Assembly (NCBI GenBank): GCA_018304465.1
Contig: JAGVWC010000010.1
Span: forward strand, 243,473-307,472
Source: Candidatus Iainarchaeum sp.
GTDB taxonomy: Archaea; Iainarchaeota; Iainarchaeia; Iainarchaeales; JAGVWC01
Length of the DNA: 64,000 nt
Reading direction: 5' to 3'
Below the pieces are notes generated by a model. That model saw only the letters and a list, made by a program, of their open reading frames with translations. It ran no database searches and was not told where the DNA came from. Shown piece after piece: positions 17,648 through 26,030 of the stretch. Both the position numbers and the translations under genes were made by a program. The stretch's first letter is position 1; the number at the start of each line of letters is the position of its first letter.

Positions 17648-17953
17648 ATGAAGAAAAAAAGAACCGCCAAAACAGTCAAAAAAACCATCGCCGCAAAAAC
17701 CGGCATTTCCAAAGCCGCCGCCAAACGAAAAAGCTCGTTTGAAGAACGATTACTCTCGCTTGCCGACGACGACGATTTCATCTTGCCCTTAATGAACGAA
17801 AACATGCGCGAAAAACTCTTAAAAGAAGAATTCAAACTCCGCAAAAAACAACCCACGGCCTGGACCAAAACCAAATACCGAAAATACGCGATGATCAACC
17901 GCCCCAAAAAAGAAAAAGCCCGGGCCTCCATCGAAGAAGAAAACGACGAATAA
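17648..17953 (+). CDS. Small highly charged hypothetical protein
   Basis: The product is 101 residues. The first 30 are Lys/Ala-rich (MKKKRTAKTVKKT), then comes an acidic stretch (LADDDDF), and the C-terminus is again charged. A GGGGAG sequence about 9 nt before the ATG supports expression. It resembles small DNA- or ribosome-associated basic proteins of archaea by composition only. It is the last GC-rich gene before the AT-rich island. Confidence 0.45.
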   Translation: MKKKRTAKTVKKTIAAKTGISKAAAKRKSSFEERLLSLADDDDFILPLMNENMREKLLKEEFKLRKKQPTAWTKTKYRKYAMINRPKKEKARASIEEENDE

Positions 17954-18023
17954 AAGTACTCGAGTTCTCAATCCGCTGTGAAATTCGAAAAAGATCTACT
18001 TTTTAGTTGAATATTGTTCAACC

Positions 18024-18034
18024 AAATATATATT
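18024..18034 (+). promoter_or_regulatory. TATA box at the left edge of the radical SAM island
   Basis: AAATATATATT is followed about 31 nt later by a GTG opening a 59-codon ORF. A second TATA-like element (TTATATATAG) ends at 18060 and could drive the kinase gene with a leader of about 95 nt. Either or both may be used. Confidence 0.4.
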
Positions 18035-18059
18035 AACCCAAAATATGTAATTATATATA

Positions 18060-18239
18060 GTGAATAAGGTAACTGCACACAACCCCATTAACTTAAAGGG
18101 AACAGCAGCCGATCTGGCAAAATCGCAAGTCAAGAAAAGTGATGGTAGAACAAATGAAGCAGGGGAAATGACACTGTATGGAGAATATTGTTTCCACAAG
18201 CTATGGGTTTTCACAACCACCCGTTTTTCAACAAAATAA
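18060..18239 (+). CDS. Possible 59-residue peptide, candidate substrate of the radical SAM cluster
   Basis: This ORF is below the track cut-off. GTG 18060 lies one promoter length after a TATA box, so it could be translated from a leaderless mRNA. The peptide (HNPINLKGTAADLAKSQ in the N-terminal half, Tyr/Cys/Trp/Phe-rich in the C-terminal half) has a hydrophilic leader-like part and an aromatic tail with one Cys, as some modified-peptide precursors do. Its end overlaps the kinase ORF in another frame, which counts against it. It may be only leader RNA. Confidence 0.2.
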   Translation: MNKVTAHNPINLKGTAADLAKSQVKKSDGRTNEAGEMTLYGEYCFHKLWVFTTTRFSTK

Positions 18240-19035
18240 AAAAGGATTCAAAAATCAAAGTTTTTTTGTTTCTTCGGGTTCCAAGCGGTATGTTTTTGTG
18301 CCTATTGCTAACCCCTATTTTCTCAAAGCCTTGAAAATACTGCGCCAAAGAGGATTCAAAACCCCCGAACTTATTCAAACCACAGACAAAAAAGAATATG
18401 TTGAAGTCGGCGGAAAAAAATGGTGCTTACTATCTTACCTTCCCGGGAAACCAGTTCAAAGAAACAAAATTTCGCGCGCACAGGTTTTTCAAATTGCAAG
18501 GACTGTCGCACTATTTCATAAGACCTTTGAAGAGAAAGTCCGACCTTCACAAGCTTTTTTTGCGCCACGTTTTCCTGAGAATTGCCCGGAAGAAATCCAA
18601 AAAGAGGTTGGTGCACTGGTTGCAAATTTTAAGCGCCAAGCAACCGGCATGAAGTCCACTCTAATCCACGGCGACTTGGTTTTGGAAAATATTCTATTTA
18701 GCAAAGGAAACTTGTCTGGCCTGATTGACTTTGAACATCTTAGATACGGCCCCGCTATTTACGATCTAGCGGCAGTTCTAACTGAAATTCCCCCGAGCTT
18801 ACATGCTGATTTTATAGAGCAATATACGCGTCTCAATCCGTTATCCTCGACAGACATAGGTTTAATCAAACCAATGACTCGTTATTACACTTTGTTGTAT
18901 GCATTGTTCGGAATGGAAGCTTTGCCTAAAGTTACCCGTGGGCAAAAAAAGCGATTATTAGAAAAATTAAAAAGTAAAGGACTTGAAAAAAGGGGGCTTC
19001 TTAGGAATGCACAAAAACGAAGACGATCTCGTTAG
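18178..19035 (+). CDS. Aminoglycoside-phosphotransferase-fold kinase
   Basis: The kinase core is clear in 285 residues: LIHGDLVLENILF is the APH/choline-kinase catalytic loop with Asp and Asn, and LIDFEHLRYGPAIYDLA is the metal-binding DFE segment with its usual following helix. An N-lobe Lys region (KRYVFVP) and a hinge (LLSYLPG) are present. This fold phosphorylates hydroxyls of small molecules such as choline, homoserine, sugars or antibiotics. It is the first large gene of the AT-rich island and its end overlaps the start region of the glycosyltransferase-radical SAM gene, so it is probably part of that pathway. Substrate unknown. Confidence 0.75.
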   Translation: MENIVSTSYGFSQPPVFQQNKKGFKNQSFFVSSGSKRYVFVPIANPYFLKALKILRQRGFKTPELIQTTDKKEYVEVGGKKWCLLSYLPGKPVQRNKISRAQVFQIARTVALFHKTFEEKVRPSQAFFAPRFPENCPEEIQKEVGALVANFKRQATGMKSTLIHGDLVLENILFSKGNLSGLIDFEHLRYGPAIYDLAAVLTEIPPSLHADFIEQYTRLNPLSSTDIGLIKPMTRYYTLLYALFGMEALPKVTRGQKKRLLEKLKSKGLEKRGLLRNAQKRRRSR

Positions 19036-21592
19036 TTTTTACGTACCAACATTTAATTCTGAAAAGACCATCCGGCGCTGTTTGGTTTCTATTCAAAACC
19101 AAAACATTACCCCGAAAGAAATACTTGTAGTCGACGCCGGATCCACGGACAATACCGTAAAAATTGCACAAGAACTTGGAGTAAAAACAATCGTAAAAGA
19201 TTCAACATTAGGGCTGGCAGCTGCGCGAAACATTGGAATACAAAACACAACTGGCGAATATGTGGCCTCTGTAGATTCCGATGTTGAACTATCTCCTGAA
19301 TGGTTAAAAATAGTTCTCAACGCCATCAAAAAAGAAGGCGTTGGGGGCGTAGGCGGTCGATTAATCGAAACAAGCAGTATTTACACAATTCAACAATGGC
19401 GTTTCTTTCATATGCAACAAAACTGGGGCGAAAAAGAAATAACCCCCAAATTCTTGTTTGGTGCCGACAACATATATCGCAGAGAAGCTCTGCTAAACGC
19501 GGGTCTGTATGACGAATCGTTCACTACAAATCACGAAGATGTTGATATCTGCGAAAAGCTGACAAAGAAAGGTTATAGACTTTTATACCTGCCTGAGGCG
19601 ACTTGTTTTCACCTCAGGGAAGACACTGTCAAATCCAACCTTGACAATTATTGGAACTGGTTTAAAGACGAAAACTGCGAAAAAAATCGATACGCAGATA
19701 TTCCTCAAAAGCTTGTGTGGGATATCGACGAGTCATTTAAATTGCTGGAAATGGACGTTAAAGAAAAAAAGTTCCACTTTGTTTATCCGAGTTTTCTGCT
19801 AAGCATTCACCACATACTGAGCGATCTAAATTTCTATTATTGCATTGGCCAAAGAGAGAATCAGCAATATTTCTCCGAAATTTTTAAACGGATTAAAGAA
19901 AACTTGATTCAAGAAATTGTTCCGTCTATACTTGAAAAAGAATTAATCATAAATGCAATTTTACGAGACTTAGAGTACATTACACCAGGAAAATTGGACC
20001 GTAAACGCTATGACAAATATCTAAAAAAAATAGAACTTTCCATAAAACCAAACCCAAACAATCTCGTTAGCAAGCTTGTTTCTTACTTTAAAAAAAGTAT
20101 CAAAAAAAAGGTTCCTGACCAAGAGCTATTCTGGAAAATGATTTGCGTTTCAATTCAACGCATTGAATACGAAAACAAAGAATATGCTGGATTAAAGCAT
20201 AACTATCGTGTTGCATTGTTAAACTTGCCATGGACCAAAGGAGATCGAAAAGGCGTCCGAGCTGGATCAAGATTCCCATTCACACTCGAATCTGAAACCG
20301 CTATCCCCTGCTATGTGCCGTTCCCTTTTTTCTTGGCATATACGCATTCCATGCTAAAGAACGCGGAAATAGGAGTCGTAACTACCGATTGTATTGGGGA
20401 AGGAATAGACGAAACTGAATTACGACTTCGAATTGTCACATATAACCCAGATCTCATTGTAGTAGAAACCGCAACTCCTTCATTCCAAAACGATATTCAA
20501 ATAGTTGAACGATTAAAAAAAACAAACAAAGGCTCAAAGATTTGCTTAACGGGGGCCCACGTTTCAACATTTCCGGCTAAAGTACTATTTGATCATGATT
20601 CTGTCGACTTTGTTATTACTGGGCAATTCGAAAATAAAGTAGTCGAATTGAGCAAAGCCTTGAAGGGAAAAACAGATTTAAGCTCGATTAAGGGCCTCTT
20701 TTGGAGAGACGGCGAGGAAATAAAGATGAGCGAAGCAAAAAGTTCAGGCCCATTATTTAGTGAATTTCCATGGCCAGAACGATTAACTTTGCCTTTGTAC
20801 GCTTACAATGACAAATTTAGTAACCAAATAGTCGAAATGCCAGAACCCAACGCGCAAATGCTCGCAAGCCGAGGTTGTCCTTACAAATGTAGTTTTTGCC
20901 TTTATCCCCAGGTCATTTACGAAGGAAAGTGCTACCAGTCCCGAGAGTCGGTTGATATCGTAGACGAAATGGAAGAACTAGTCAAACGATATGGGATTCG
21001 CGCCATACAATTTGACGATGATACCTTCAACATTAACGATTCTCGAATGAAAGAACTCGGAAATTTAATTCTGAACCGAAAACTGAACACAAAATGGACA
21101 TTTATGGGTAGAGCCGACTTGTGCGTTGAAGAAACAATGCGGTTATTTAAAAAGGCAGGATTAATTGCTTTAAAGTTTGGCGTAGAATCCGCAAACCAAG
21201 AAATCGTAAACCGTTGTGGTAAAAACCTGCAAATCAAATCTGTAGAGAAAACAGTCCAAATGTGTAAAATACTCGGAATAAAAGTCCATCTGACATTCAC
21301 TTTTGGCTTACCTGGCGAAACTAAAGAAACAATCCAAGAAACCATTGACTTTGTCAAGCGGGTCAATCCAGACTCAACTCAGTTTTCAATCACTACCCCG
21401 TTTCCGGGAACAAACTTATATAATGATCTAACCAAAGGTCAGAAGACAGACAACCTAGATTGGAATTTATTTGACGGAAATCGAACCGCCGTAATGCAAT
21501 TGGACAATTTGAGCGCCGCTGATTTGGAAAACGCCTTAATTCGAGCTGAAAAAGAATGGAAAACCTACATAGGACAGAGGCAAAAAAAATGA
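19007..21592 (+). CDS. Fusion of GT2 glycosyltransferase and B12-binding radical SAM enzyme
   Basis: The product has 861 residues from ATG 19007, with GGGGG ten nt upstream; the track start at 18983 is TTG. Residues about 10-230 are a GT-A family 2 glycosyltransferase: SFYVPTFNSEKTI, DAGSTDNT, VDSDVEL and the acceptor-site HEDVD. A helical linker runs to about 400. Residues about 410-560 form a B12-binding-like Rossmann domain (LTGAHVSTFPAKVL). From about 610 comes a radical SAM barrel with SRGCPYKCSFC, FDDDTFN and FGVESANQ. It overlaps the kinase gene and the next radical SAM gene (ATGA). Joining sugar transfer and cobalamin radical chemistry in one chain is unusual. Confidence 0.85.
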   Translation: MHKNEDDLVSFYVPTFNSEKTIRRCLVSIQNQNITPKEILVVDAGSTDNTVKIAQELGVKTIVKDSTLGLAAARNIGIQNTTGEYVASVDSDVELSPEWLKIVLNAIKKEGVGGVGGRLIETSSIYTIQQWRFFHMQQNWGEKEITPKFLFGADNIYRREALLNAGLYDESFTTNHEDVDICEKLTKKGYRLLYLPEATCFHLREDTVKSNLDNYWNWFKDENCEKNRYADIPQKLVWDIDESFKLLEMDVKEKKFHFVYPSFLLSIHHILSDLNFYYCIGQRENQQYFSEIFKRIKENLIQEIVPSILEKELIINAILRDLEYITPGKLDRKRYDKYLKKIELSIKPNPNNLVSKLVSYFKKSIKKKVPDQELFWKMICVSIQRIEYENKEYAGLKHNYRVALLNLPWTKGDRKGVRAGSRFPFTLESETAIPCYVPFPFFLAYTHSMLKNAEIGVVTTDCIGEGIDETELRLRIVTYNPDLIVVETATPSFQNDIQIVERLKKTNKGSKICLTGAHVSTFPAKVLFDHDSVDFVITGQFENKVVELSKALKGKTDLSSIKGLFWRDGEEIKMSEAKSSGPLFSEFPWPERLTLPLYAYNDKFSNQIVEMPEPNAQMLASRGCPYKCSFCLYPQVIYEGKCYQSRESVDIVDEMEELVKRYGIRAIQFDDDTFNINDSRMKELGNLILNRKLNTKWTFMGRADLCVEETMRLFKKAGLIALKFGVESANQEIVNRCGKNLQIKSVEKTVQMCKILGIKVHLTFTFGLPGETKETIQETIDFVKRVNPDSTQFSITTPFPGTNLYNDLTKGQKTDNLDWNLFDGNRTAVMQLDNLSAADLENALIRAEKEWKTYIGQRQKK

Positions 21593-23055
21593 CTGCGGAA
21601 AATAAGTATCGGGTTTCAAGCTACGTGGCTGAATACAAGAAAAAAGACCTCTTTGCGTATTACAATAATAAGAATCTTCAAGTCATTTATGGAAAAAAGC
21701 CTCTCAAAAAAATAATCGATGACCTTAAACAACCCCAAGAATTAGAAAACTATATTAAAAAGTTTCCAACTAAACGCGACGAGTTGAGACCCATATTACA
21801 CACGCTCGTGAGTGAAGGATATTTAGTTACTGGGACAGAGGATCCGATCTTGAACAGTTCAGAAATTGAAGAACGTAACCGAATCAACCCGAACTTATTG
21901 CGATTTTTGCTTACGTTTGATTGCAATCTGGAATGCAAGTACTGCCAAATCAAAACCAATCTTTTTAGTGAATATAACAAGCCAATTACAAGAGAAGAAA
22001 TCGACAAATCATTTGAATTGTTCAAGAAAAATACAAATGAATACCACACCATTTCGATGTCTGGCGGAGAACCAACGCTAAACTTCGAGTTAGTAAAATA
22101 CATTGTCGAAAAAACAAAAAAAGAACTAAAGCCAGGAAAATATCGTATCGTTTTGTCTTCCAATGGAACAATGATTACTGACGGCATTGCCGACTACATC
22201 GTCAAAGAAAATTTATTGCCAATCATTTCTTTGGACGGACGCGAAGAAGACAACAAAATGCGCGTTTACCGAAATGGTCTTGAATCATACAAAATCGTGT
22301 TAGCTGGGTTAGAAAAACTAAAAAAGCATAATTGTAAAAAAATCGCAATATCAATGACTATCGGAACCCACAACATAAAAAATATCAAAAAAATAATGAA
22401 AAACATTATCAATGAAATCGAACCAGTAAGCGTTGGCTATAATTTCGTTCACTACCCTTACTTTGACAATCAACATTACTCTCTTCCAAACATCGACGAT
22501 TACTCAAAAGCAGTCATTCACATTTTCACCGAACTCCGAAAGCACAAAATTTACGACGATCAGTTTTTTCGAAGACTCCAACCCTTTGTAGAGAGAAAAG
22601 TTCGGATAAAAGAATGCTCTGCACTTGGTGGGGCTCTTAATCTTGTGCCCGGTGGACTCATTGGACCCTGCAAAACACTCCTGACAAGCAGACATTTTTC
22701 ACAACCAATCAATATAACCGAAAAAATAGCGGATTCTAAAATCTTTACTGAATTTTCAAACCGAAACACATTATCACTAGAAGAATGTCAAAATTGCGTA
22801 GCCAGAACCATTTGCGGCGGGGGCTGTACTTTTGATTCATTTGTGACCTATCGTGACATTTCCCATGTAGACAAACGAAACTGCGATTACATAAAAAAAG
22901 TTCTGGAATTCATGATCTGGGACTTGTATCGGCTAGCCCAAAAGAAAAAGACAGAACTGTTAATTCCAACGCAAGTGGACCGTCAAAAAATGTACGGTGG
23001 TATTGCTCTTTCCAGTACAACTCTTGCGGAATCCGTTGGTCACAAAATTTATTAA
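21589..23055 (+). CDS. SPASM-type radical SAM enzyme with N-terminal winged-helix-like domain
   Basis: The product is 488 residues from ATG 21589, which overlaps the previous stop as ATGA and has GAGG upstream; the track start 21556 is internal to the neighbour. An N-terminal domain of about 85 residues (PLKKIIDDL, then LVSEGYLV) resembles the PqqD-like peptide-binding winged helix of peptide maturases. The radical SAM motif is CNLECKYC, followed by MSGGEPTLNF and LSSNGTM. The C-terminal SPASM domain shows ECSALGG, GPCKT and CQNCVARTICGGGC. Such enzymes install thioether or C-C links on peptides or act as sulfatase maturases. No sulfatase gene is present here. Confidence 0.85.
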   Translation: MTAENKYRVSSYVAEYKKKDLFAYYNNKNLQVIYGKKPLKKIIDDLKQPQELENYIKKFPTKRDELRPILHTLVSEGYLVTGTEDPILNSSEIEERNRINPNLLRFLLTFDCNLECKYCQIKTNLFSEYNKPITREEIDKSFELFKKNTNEYHTISMSGGEPTLNFELVKYIVEKTKKELKPGKYRIVLSSNGTMITDGIADYIVKENLLPIISLDGREEDNKMRVYRNGLESYKIVLAGLEKLKKHNCKKIAISMTIGTHNIKNIKKIMKNIINEIEPVSVGYNFVHYPYFDNQHYSLPNIDDYSKAVIHIFTELRKHKIYDDQFFRRLQPFVERKVRIKECSALGGALNLVPGGLIGPCKTLLTSRHFSQPINITEKIADSKIFTEFSNRNTLSLEECQNCVARTICGGGCTFDSFVTYRDISHVDKRNCDYIKKVLEFMIWDLYRLAQKKKTELLIPTQVDRQKMYGGIALSSTTLAESVGHKIY

Positions 23056-24074
23056 ACCAAAAAATAGTCAAAGAACTGCTTGCAAGCGCGGTATTGAGGG
23101 ACCGACAAGTTTTTTCCTGTTTTAGTCAAAAAGACCGATGGTTCGGTTAAAACCCACGTTGAGCTATTTCGAATTGCATCAAAAAATCTATCCTTTGCCC
23201 TAAACGATAACATGAGGCTTTTAGCGATACCAAAAAAGGAAAGATTGTGCAGCATATCCGAATCGAAAAGGACTTTCGCTTCAATGGTGGATGGTTTGGG
23301 AATGAATCCGGGCGGTTTTCCTCTTTGTTTTGCGAGTTTTTGAAATCCTTCCAAAGAACCTGAATGTTGAAGAACACAAAGCGCCACGCGGTTTGCAAAT
23401 TCATTATTGAAGCTGTTTTCAAAAAGTTTTCTTCTTGCAATTTTACGACCGATATAGTGGTGGTTTAAGTCATTTCCAAATCCCTTTCCAATATCATGTA
23501 GCAGCGCGGCTGCGTCTACTACCAATTCATTCGCGTTTTCTGCAATTGCTACTTTTTTTGCAATGGATCGAACTTCTTGGACATGAAAATAATTGTAATC
23601 GGAACTGTTCTTCTTTACAAAATATTCCACGGGCCGCATATGCTGCTCGTAAAAAGCCAATATTTTTTGTCGCTTATTTTTATTTCCTAAGAAAGAGTAC
23701 GCCGCAAATTCCTCTTCAAACGACACTAGGGGAATATTCAGACCCTCGTGCTTAATGAAAATAATTTTTTCTGGATTAAATAATCGGATCTTTCCTCGCT
23801 TTGTCTTTTTGACCGGATCTCGAATCAAATGAACCGTTGGAGAAAAATTGAAGAAAGCCTGCTTACCCGTTGCTGTTTGTTTGGTCGAAATCACTCGATC
23901 TTTAAATTGATGCGTAAACAGCTTAAAAGACTTATAATCACAAATGACATCAAGGTCATCCCCCGTAACTTTGAGGCCTTGTACGCCCAATGCGAAGCTT
24001 CCGCAAAAAGCCCAGTTTCGGTTCTTTTTCAAGCAATTATTAATTATTTTCACGGTTTGGAACGTACAAAACAC
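23052..24074 (-). CDS. Nucleotidyltransferase-HD domain protein
   Basis: The first 100 residues contain a nucleotidyltransferase core, CGSFALGVQGLKVTGDDLDVI (GS...DxD). From about 160 an HD-type phosphohydrolase follows: HVQEVRSIAKK, LLHDIGKG (HD) and LQHSGS. Both halves look intact. The start is GTG 24074; a second GTG at 24053 sits one promoter length after the AT-rich TATTTATT and could be the real, leaderless start. It is convergent with and overlapping the SPASM gene by 4 nt, and divergent from the S51 peptidase. It could be a tRNA- or nucleotide-modifying enzyme or a regulator of the island; substrate unknown. Confidence 0.65.
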   Translation of the reverse strand: MFCTFQTVKIINNCLKKNRNWAFCGSFALGVQGLKVTGDDLDVICDYKSFKLFTHQFKDRVISTKQTATGKQAFFNFSPTVHLIRDPVKKTKRGKIRLFNPEKIIFIKHEGLNIPLVSFEEEFAAYSFLGNKNKRQKILAFYEQHMRPVEYFVKKNSSDYNYFHVQEVRSIAKKVAIAENANELVVDAAALLHDIGKGFGNDLNHHYIGRKIARRKLFENSFNNEFANRVALCVLQHSGSLEGFQKLAKQRGKPPGFIPKPSTIEAKVLFDSDMLHNLSFFGIAKSLMLSFRAKDRFFDAIRNSSTWVLTEPSVFLTKTGKNLSVPQYRACKQFFDYFLV

Positions 24075-24088
24075 CCAATAAATACCTA

Positions 24089-24793
24089 ATGTTTTACTGT
24101 AAGAACGGTATGGATAAAGTGTTTTTAATTGGTGGCAGTAAAAGCTGGAGCAAACGAATTGACGAATTTGTTACAAAAGACATTCCGCGCTCAGCTCAAA
24201 TCGCTGTAGTCGCAACCGCCGCTGTAAACGATCCTAATCCTAAATATGACCAATATACCTATTTTGAAGTCTTAAAGAAACAGTATCAAAAATTGGGGTT
24301 TGCAAAATTTGACCTTGTGAACATCGAAAAGAAAAGCGATTCGAATAAACCTTCAATCATCAAACAACTAAATCGTGCGGATGTAATCTATCTTGGGGGC
24401 GGAGACACACGGTTTCTCCTTAACTGCTTGGTAAAAACCAGAGCCGCGTCAACGATCAAGGAACAGGTTCGAAAAGGGAAATTGATTATTGGAAATAGCG
24501 CAGGGGCGATGGTCTTAGGCGAAAAAGTCCCTATAGAAATAGAACGCAGTAAGAAAAAAGAGTTTGAACTCTGGCCTGGATTAAATGTTTTATCTAAACT
24601 GTTCATACTGGCCCATGTAAATCGTTGGAACAGACAGCGTCAATTCAGAAGATTAGCAGATTCAAACCCAATACTCGTTGGACTTGGGTTACCTGAATAT
24701 TCGATTGCAAAAATATCGGACAAGAGGATTACTATTTATTGCCTTAAAAGCACAAGGTTGAAAAAGACATTCTCCAAGAAACATATCCGATAG
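24089..24793 (+). CDS. Peptidase S51-family (dipeptidase E/cyanophycinase-like) protein
   Basis: The product is 234 residues. FLIGGSKSW near the N-terminus, IYLGGGDTRFLL near residue 112 and the nucleophile elbow GNSAGAMVLG near 145 are the S51 signature, with Ser as nucleophile. His in HVNRW and a Glu in the later part could complete the site. Family members cleave Asp-containing dipeptides or cyanophycin. The start may be ATG 24089 or ATG 24110 (MDKVFLIGG); neither has a strong SD. Within a radical SAM cluster it might trim a peptide product, but that is a guess. Confidence 0.75.
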   Translation: MFYCKNGMDKVFLIGGSKSWSKRIDEFVTKDIPRSAQIAVVATAAVNDPNPKYDQYTYFEVLKKQYQKLGFAKFDLVNIEKKSDSNKPSIIKQLNRADVIYLGGGDTRFLLNCLVKTRAASTIKEQVRKGKLIIGNSAGAMVLGEKVPIEIERSKKKEFELWPGLNVLSKLFILAHVNRWNRQRQFRRLADSNPILVGLGLPEYSIAKISDKRITIYCLKSTRLKKTFSKKHIR

Positions 24794-24803
24794 GAAGAAA
24801 TCT

Positions 24804-25766
24804 ATGGCGCGAGTTCTTGTTACTGGCGGGTGCGGATTTATAGGATCCGAAGTGGTCAAACAATTATTGCAAAAGGGATACGATGTTAGAATTGCGGATG
24901 ATTTAAGCAAGCCGAAAAGCAAAACAGACGTACAAGCTGAATTTTTACGAATCGATTTAACGAATAAAACCAATACCCTGCGTGCGTTCAAAGGAATAGA
25001 TTATTGCATCAATCTTGCTGCTAAGATCGGGGGGATTGGATACTTCCACAAAATTCCTGCAACAATTCTAAGCGAAAACAATAAGATTTACTCCTCTACT
25101 TTTGAAGCCGCGGTTGAAAAAAATATTGAACGAATGGTATATATATCGAGTTCAATGGTTTTCGAGAGCACAACTAGCTTTCCAAGCAAAGAAACTGATT
25201 TGAAAAAAGTAGCTCCTCCAATCACGGCATACGGTTTTAGCAAGCTTTCTGGTGAAAAATACTGTCACGCATTCCATGACCAATTCAACCTCGATTACAC
25301 CATAATCCGGCCATTTAATGCATATGGCATTAACGAGTTCCCTGGTCAAGAAATCGGGTACGCACATGTAATTCCTGATTTGACTAAAAAAATATTGGCG
25401 GGACAGTATCCTGTCGAAATTCTTGGAAATGGAAAACAAAGCCGATGCTTTACTCACGTAAGCGATGTCGCAAGCGGAATCATAAAAGCAATGGACTCCA
25501 AAAAAGCGATTAATGAGGACTTTAACATCAGCACTTCAGAAGAAACGAAAATTATCGAATTGGCAAAAAATATTTTCACTCTGTGCAGTTCGAGGAAAAA
25601 ATTCAAAACAAAATTTTTACCCAGTTTTAAAGATGATGTCCAAAGGCGTATTCCTGACGTATCCAAAGCCAAGAACTTGTTGCATTGGCAAGCGAAAATT
25701 CCTCTAAACGAAGGATTAAAAGAGGTGGTGGACTGGCTAAAATACAAATTAAAAAAGACGATCTAA
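24804..25766 (+). CDS. NAD-dependent nucleotide-sugar epimerase/dehydratase (extended SDR)
   Basis: The N-terminal GGCGFIGSEVV is the Rossmann GxxGxxG. ISSSMVFES supplies the catalytic Ser, and YGFSKLSGEKY the catalytic Tyr and Lys (YxxxK). The C-terminal sugar-binding part includes RPFNAYG and QSRCFTHVSDV. At 320 residues it is normal for UDP-glucose 4-epimerase or GDP-mannose epimerase type enzymes. An AGGAAG lies 8 nt before ATG. It is 10 nt after the S51 gene and touches the truncated dehydrogenase, so the group probably makes the sugar used by the glycosyltransferase of the island. Exact sugar unknown. Confidence 0.85.
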   Translation: MARVLVTGGCGFIGSEVVKQLLQKGYDVRIADDLSKPKSKTDVQAEFLRIDLTNKTNTLRAFKGIDYCINLAAKIGGIGYFHKIPATILSENNKIYSSTFEAAVEKNIERMVYISSSMVFESTTSFPSKETDLKKVAPPITAYGFSKLSGEKYCHAFHDQFNLDYTIIRPFNAYGINEFPGQEIGYAHVIPDLTKKILAGQYPVEILGNGKQSRCFTHVSDVASGIIKAMDSKKAINEDFNISTSEETKIIELAKNIFTLCSSRKKFKTKFLPSFKDDVQRRIPDVSKAKNLLHWQAKIPLNEGLKEVVDWLKYKLKKTI

Positions 25767-26030
25767 TTGAACAAAATTGTTTTTGTTTTGGGAATTGGCC
25801 GCGTGGGATTACCCATATCATTAGCCCTTTGTGAGGCGGGGTACACGGGGTATGGAATTGACGTCAGACCAGAACACATTGAAACACTCCTCGCAAAGAA
25901 ATTTCCGTTCATAGAAAAAGGCGCAAAAAAACTTTTAATAAAAACAGACAATTTTTTGGCGAAAAAAAAATCAGATGATTTCGCGGACTTCGACGCTTTT
26001 CTTTTTTTGTTTCAACTCAAACACCAATAA
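25767..26030 (+). pseudogene. Truncated UDP-glucose/GDP-mannose dehydrogenase, N-terminal fragment
   Basis: From TTG 25767 the protein starts as a nucleotide-sugar dehydrogenase: FVLGIGRVGLPISLALCEAGY (Rossmann GxGxxG) and GIDVRPEHIETL. After about 65 residues the homology stops and the frame runs into the antisense of the DHH gene. Family members have 400 or more residues, so at least 80 percent is missing. The break is at about 25960, a few nt from the stop of the DHH gene, and marks an edge of the AT-rich island. The fragment is probably inactive. Confidence 0.75.
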
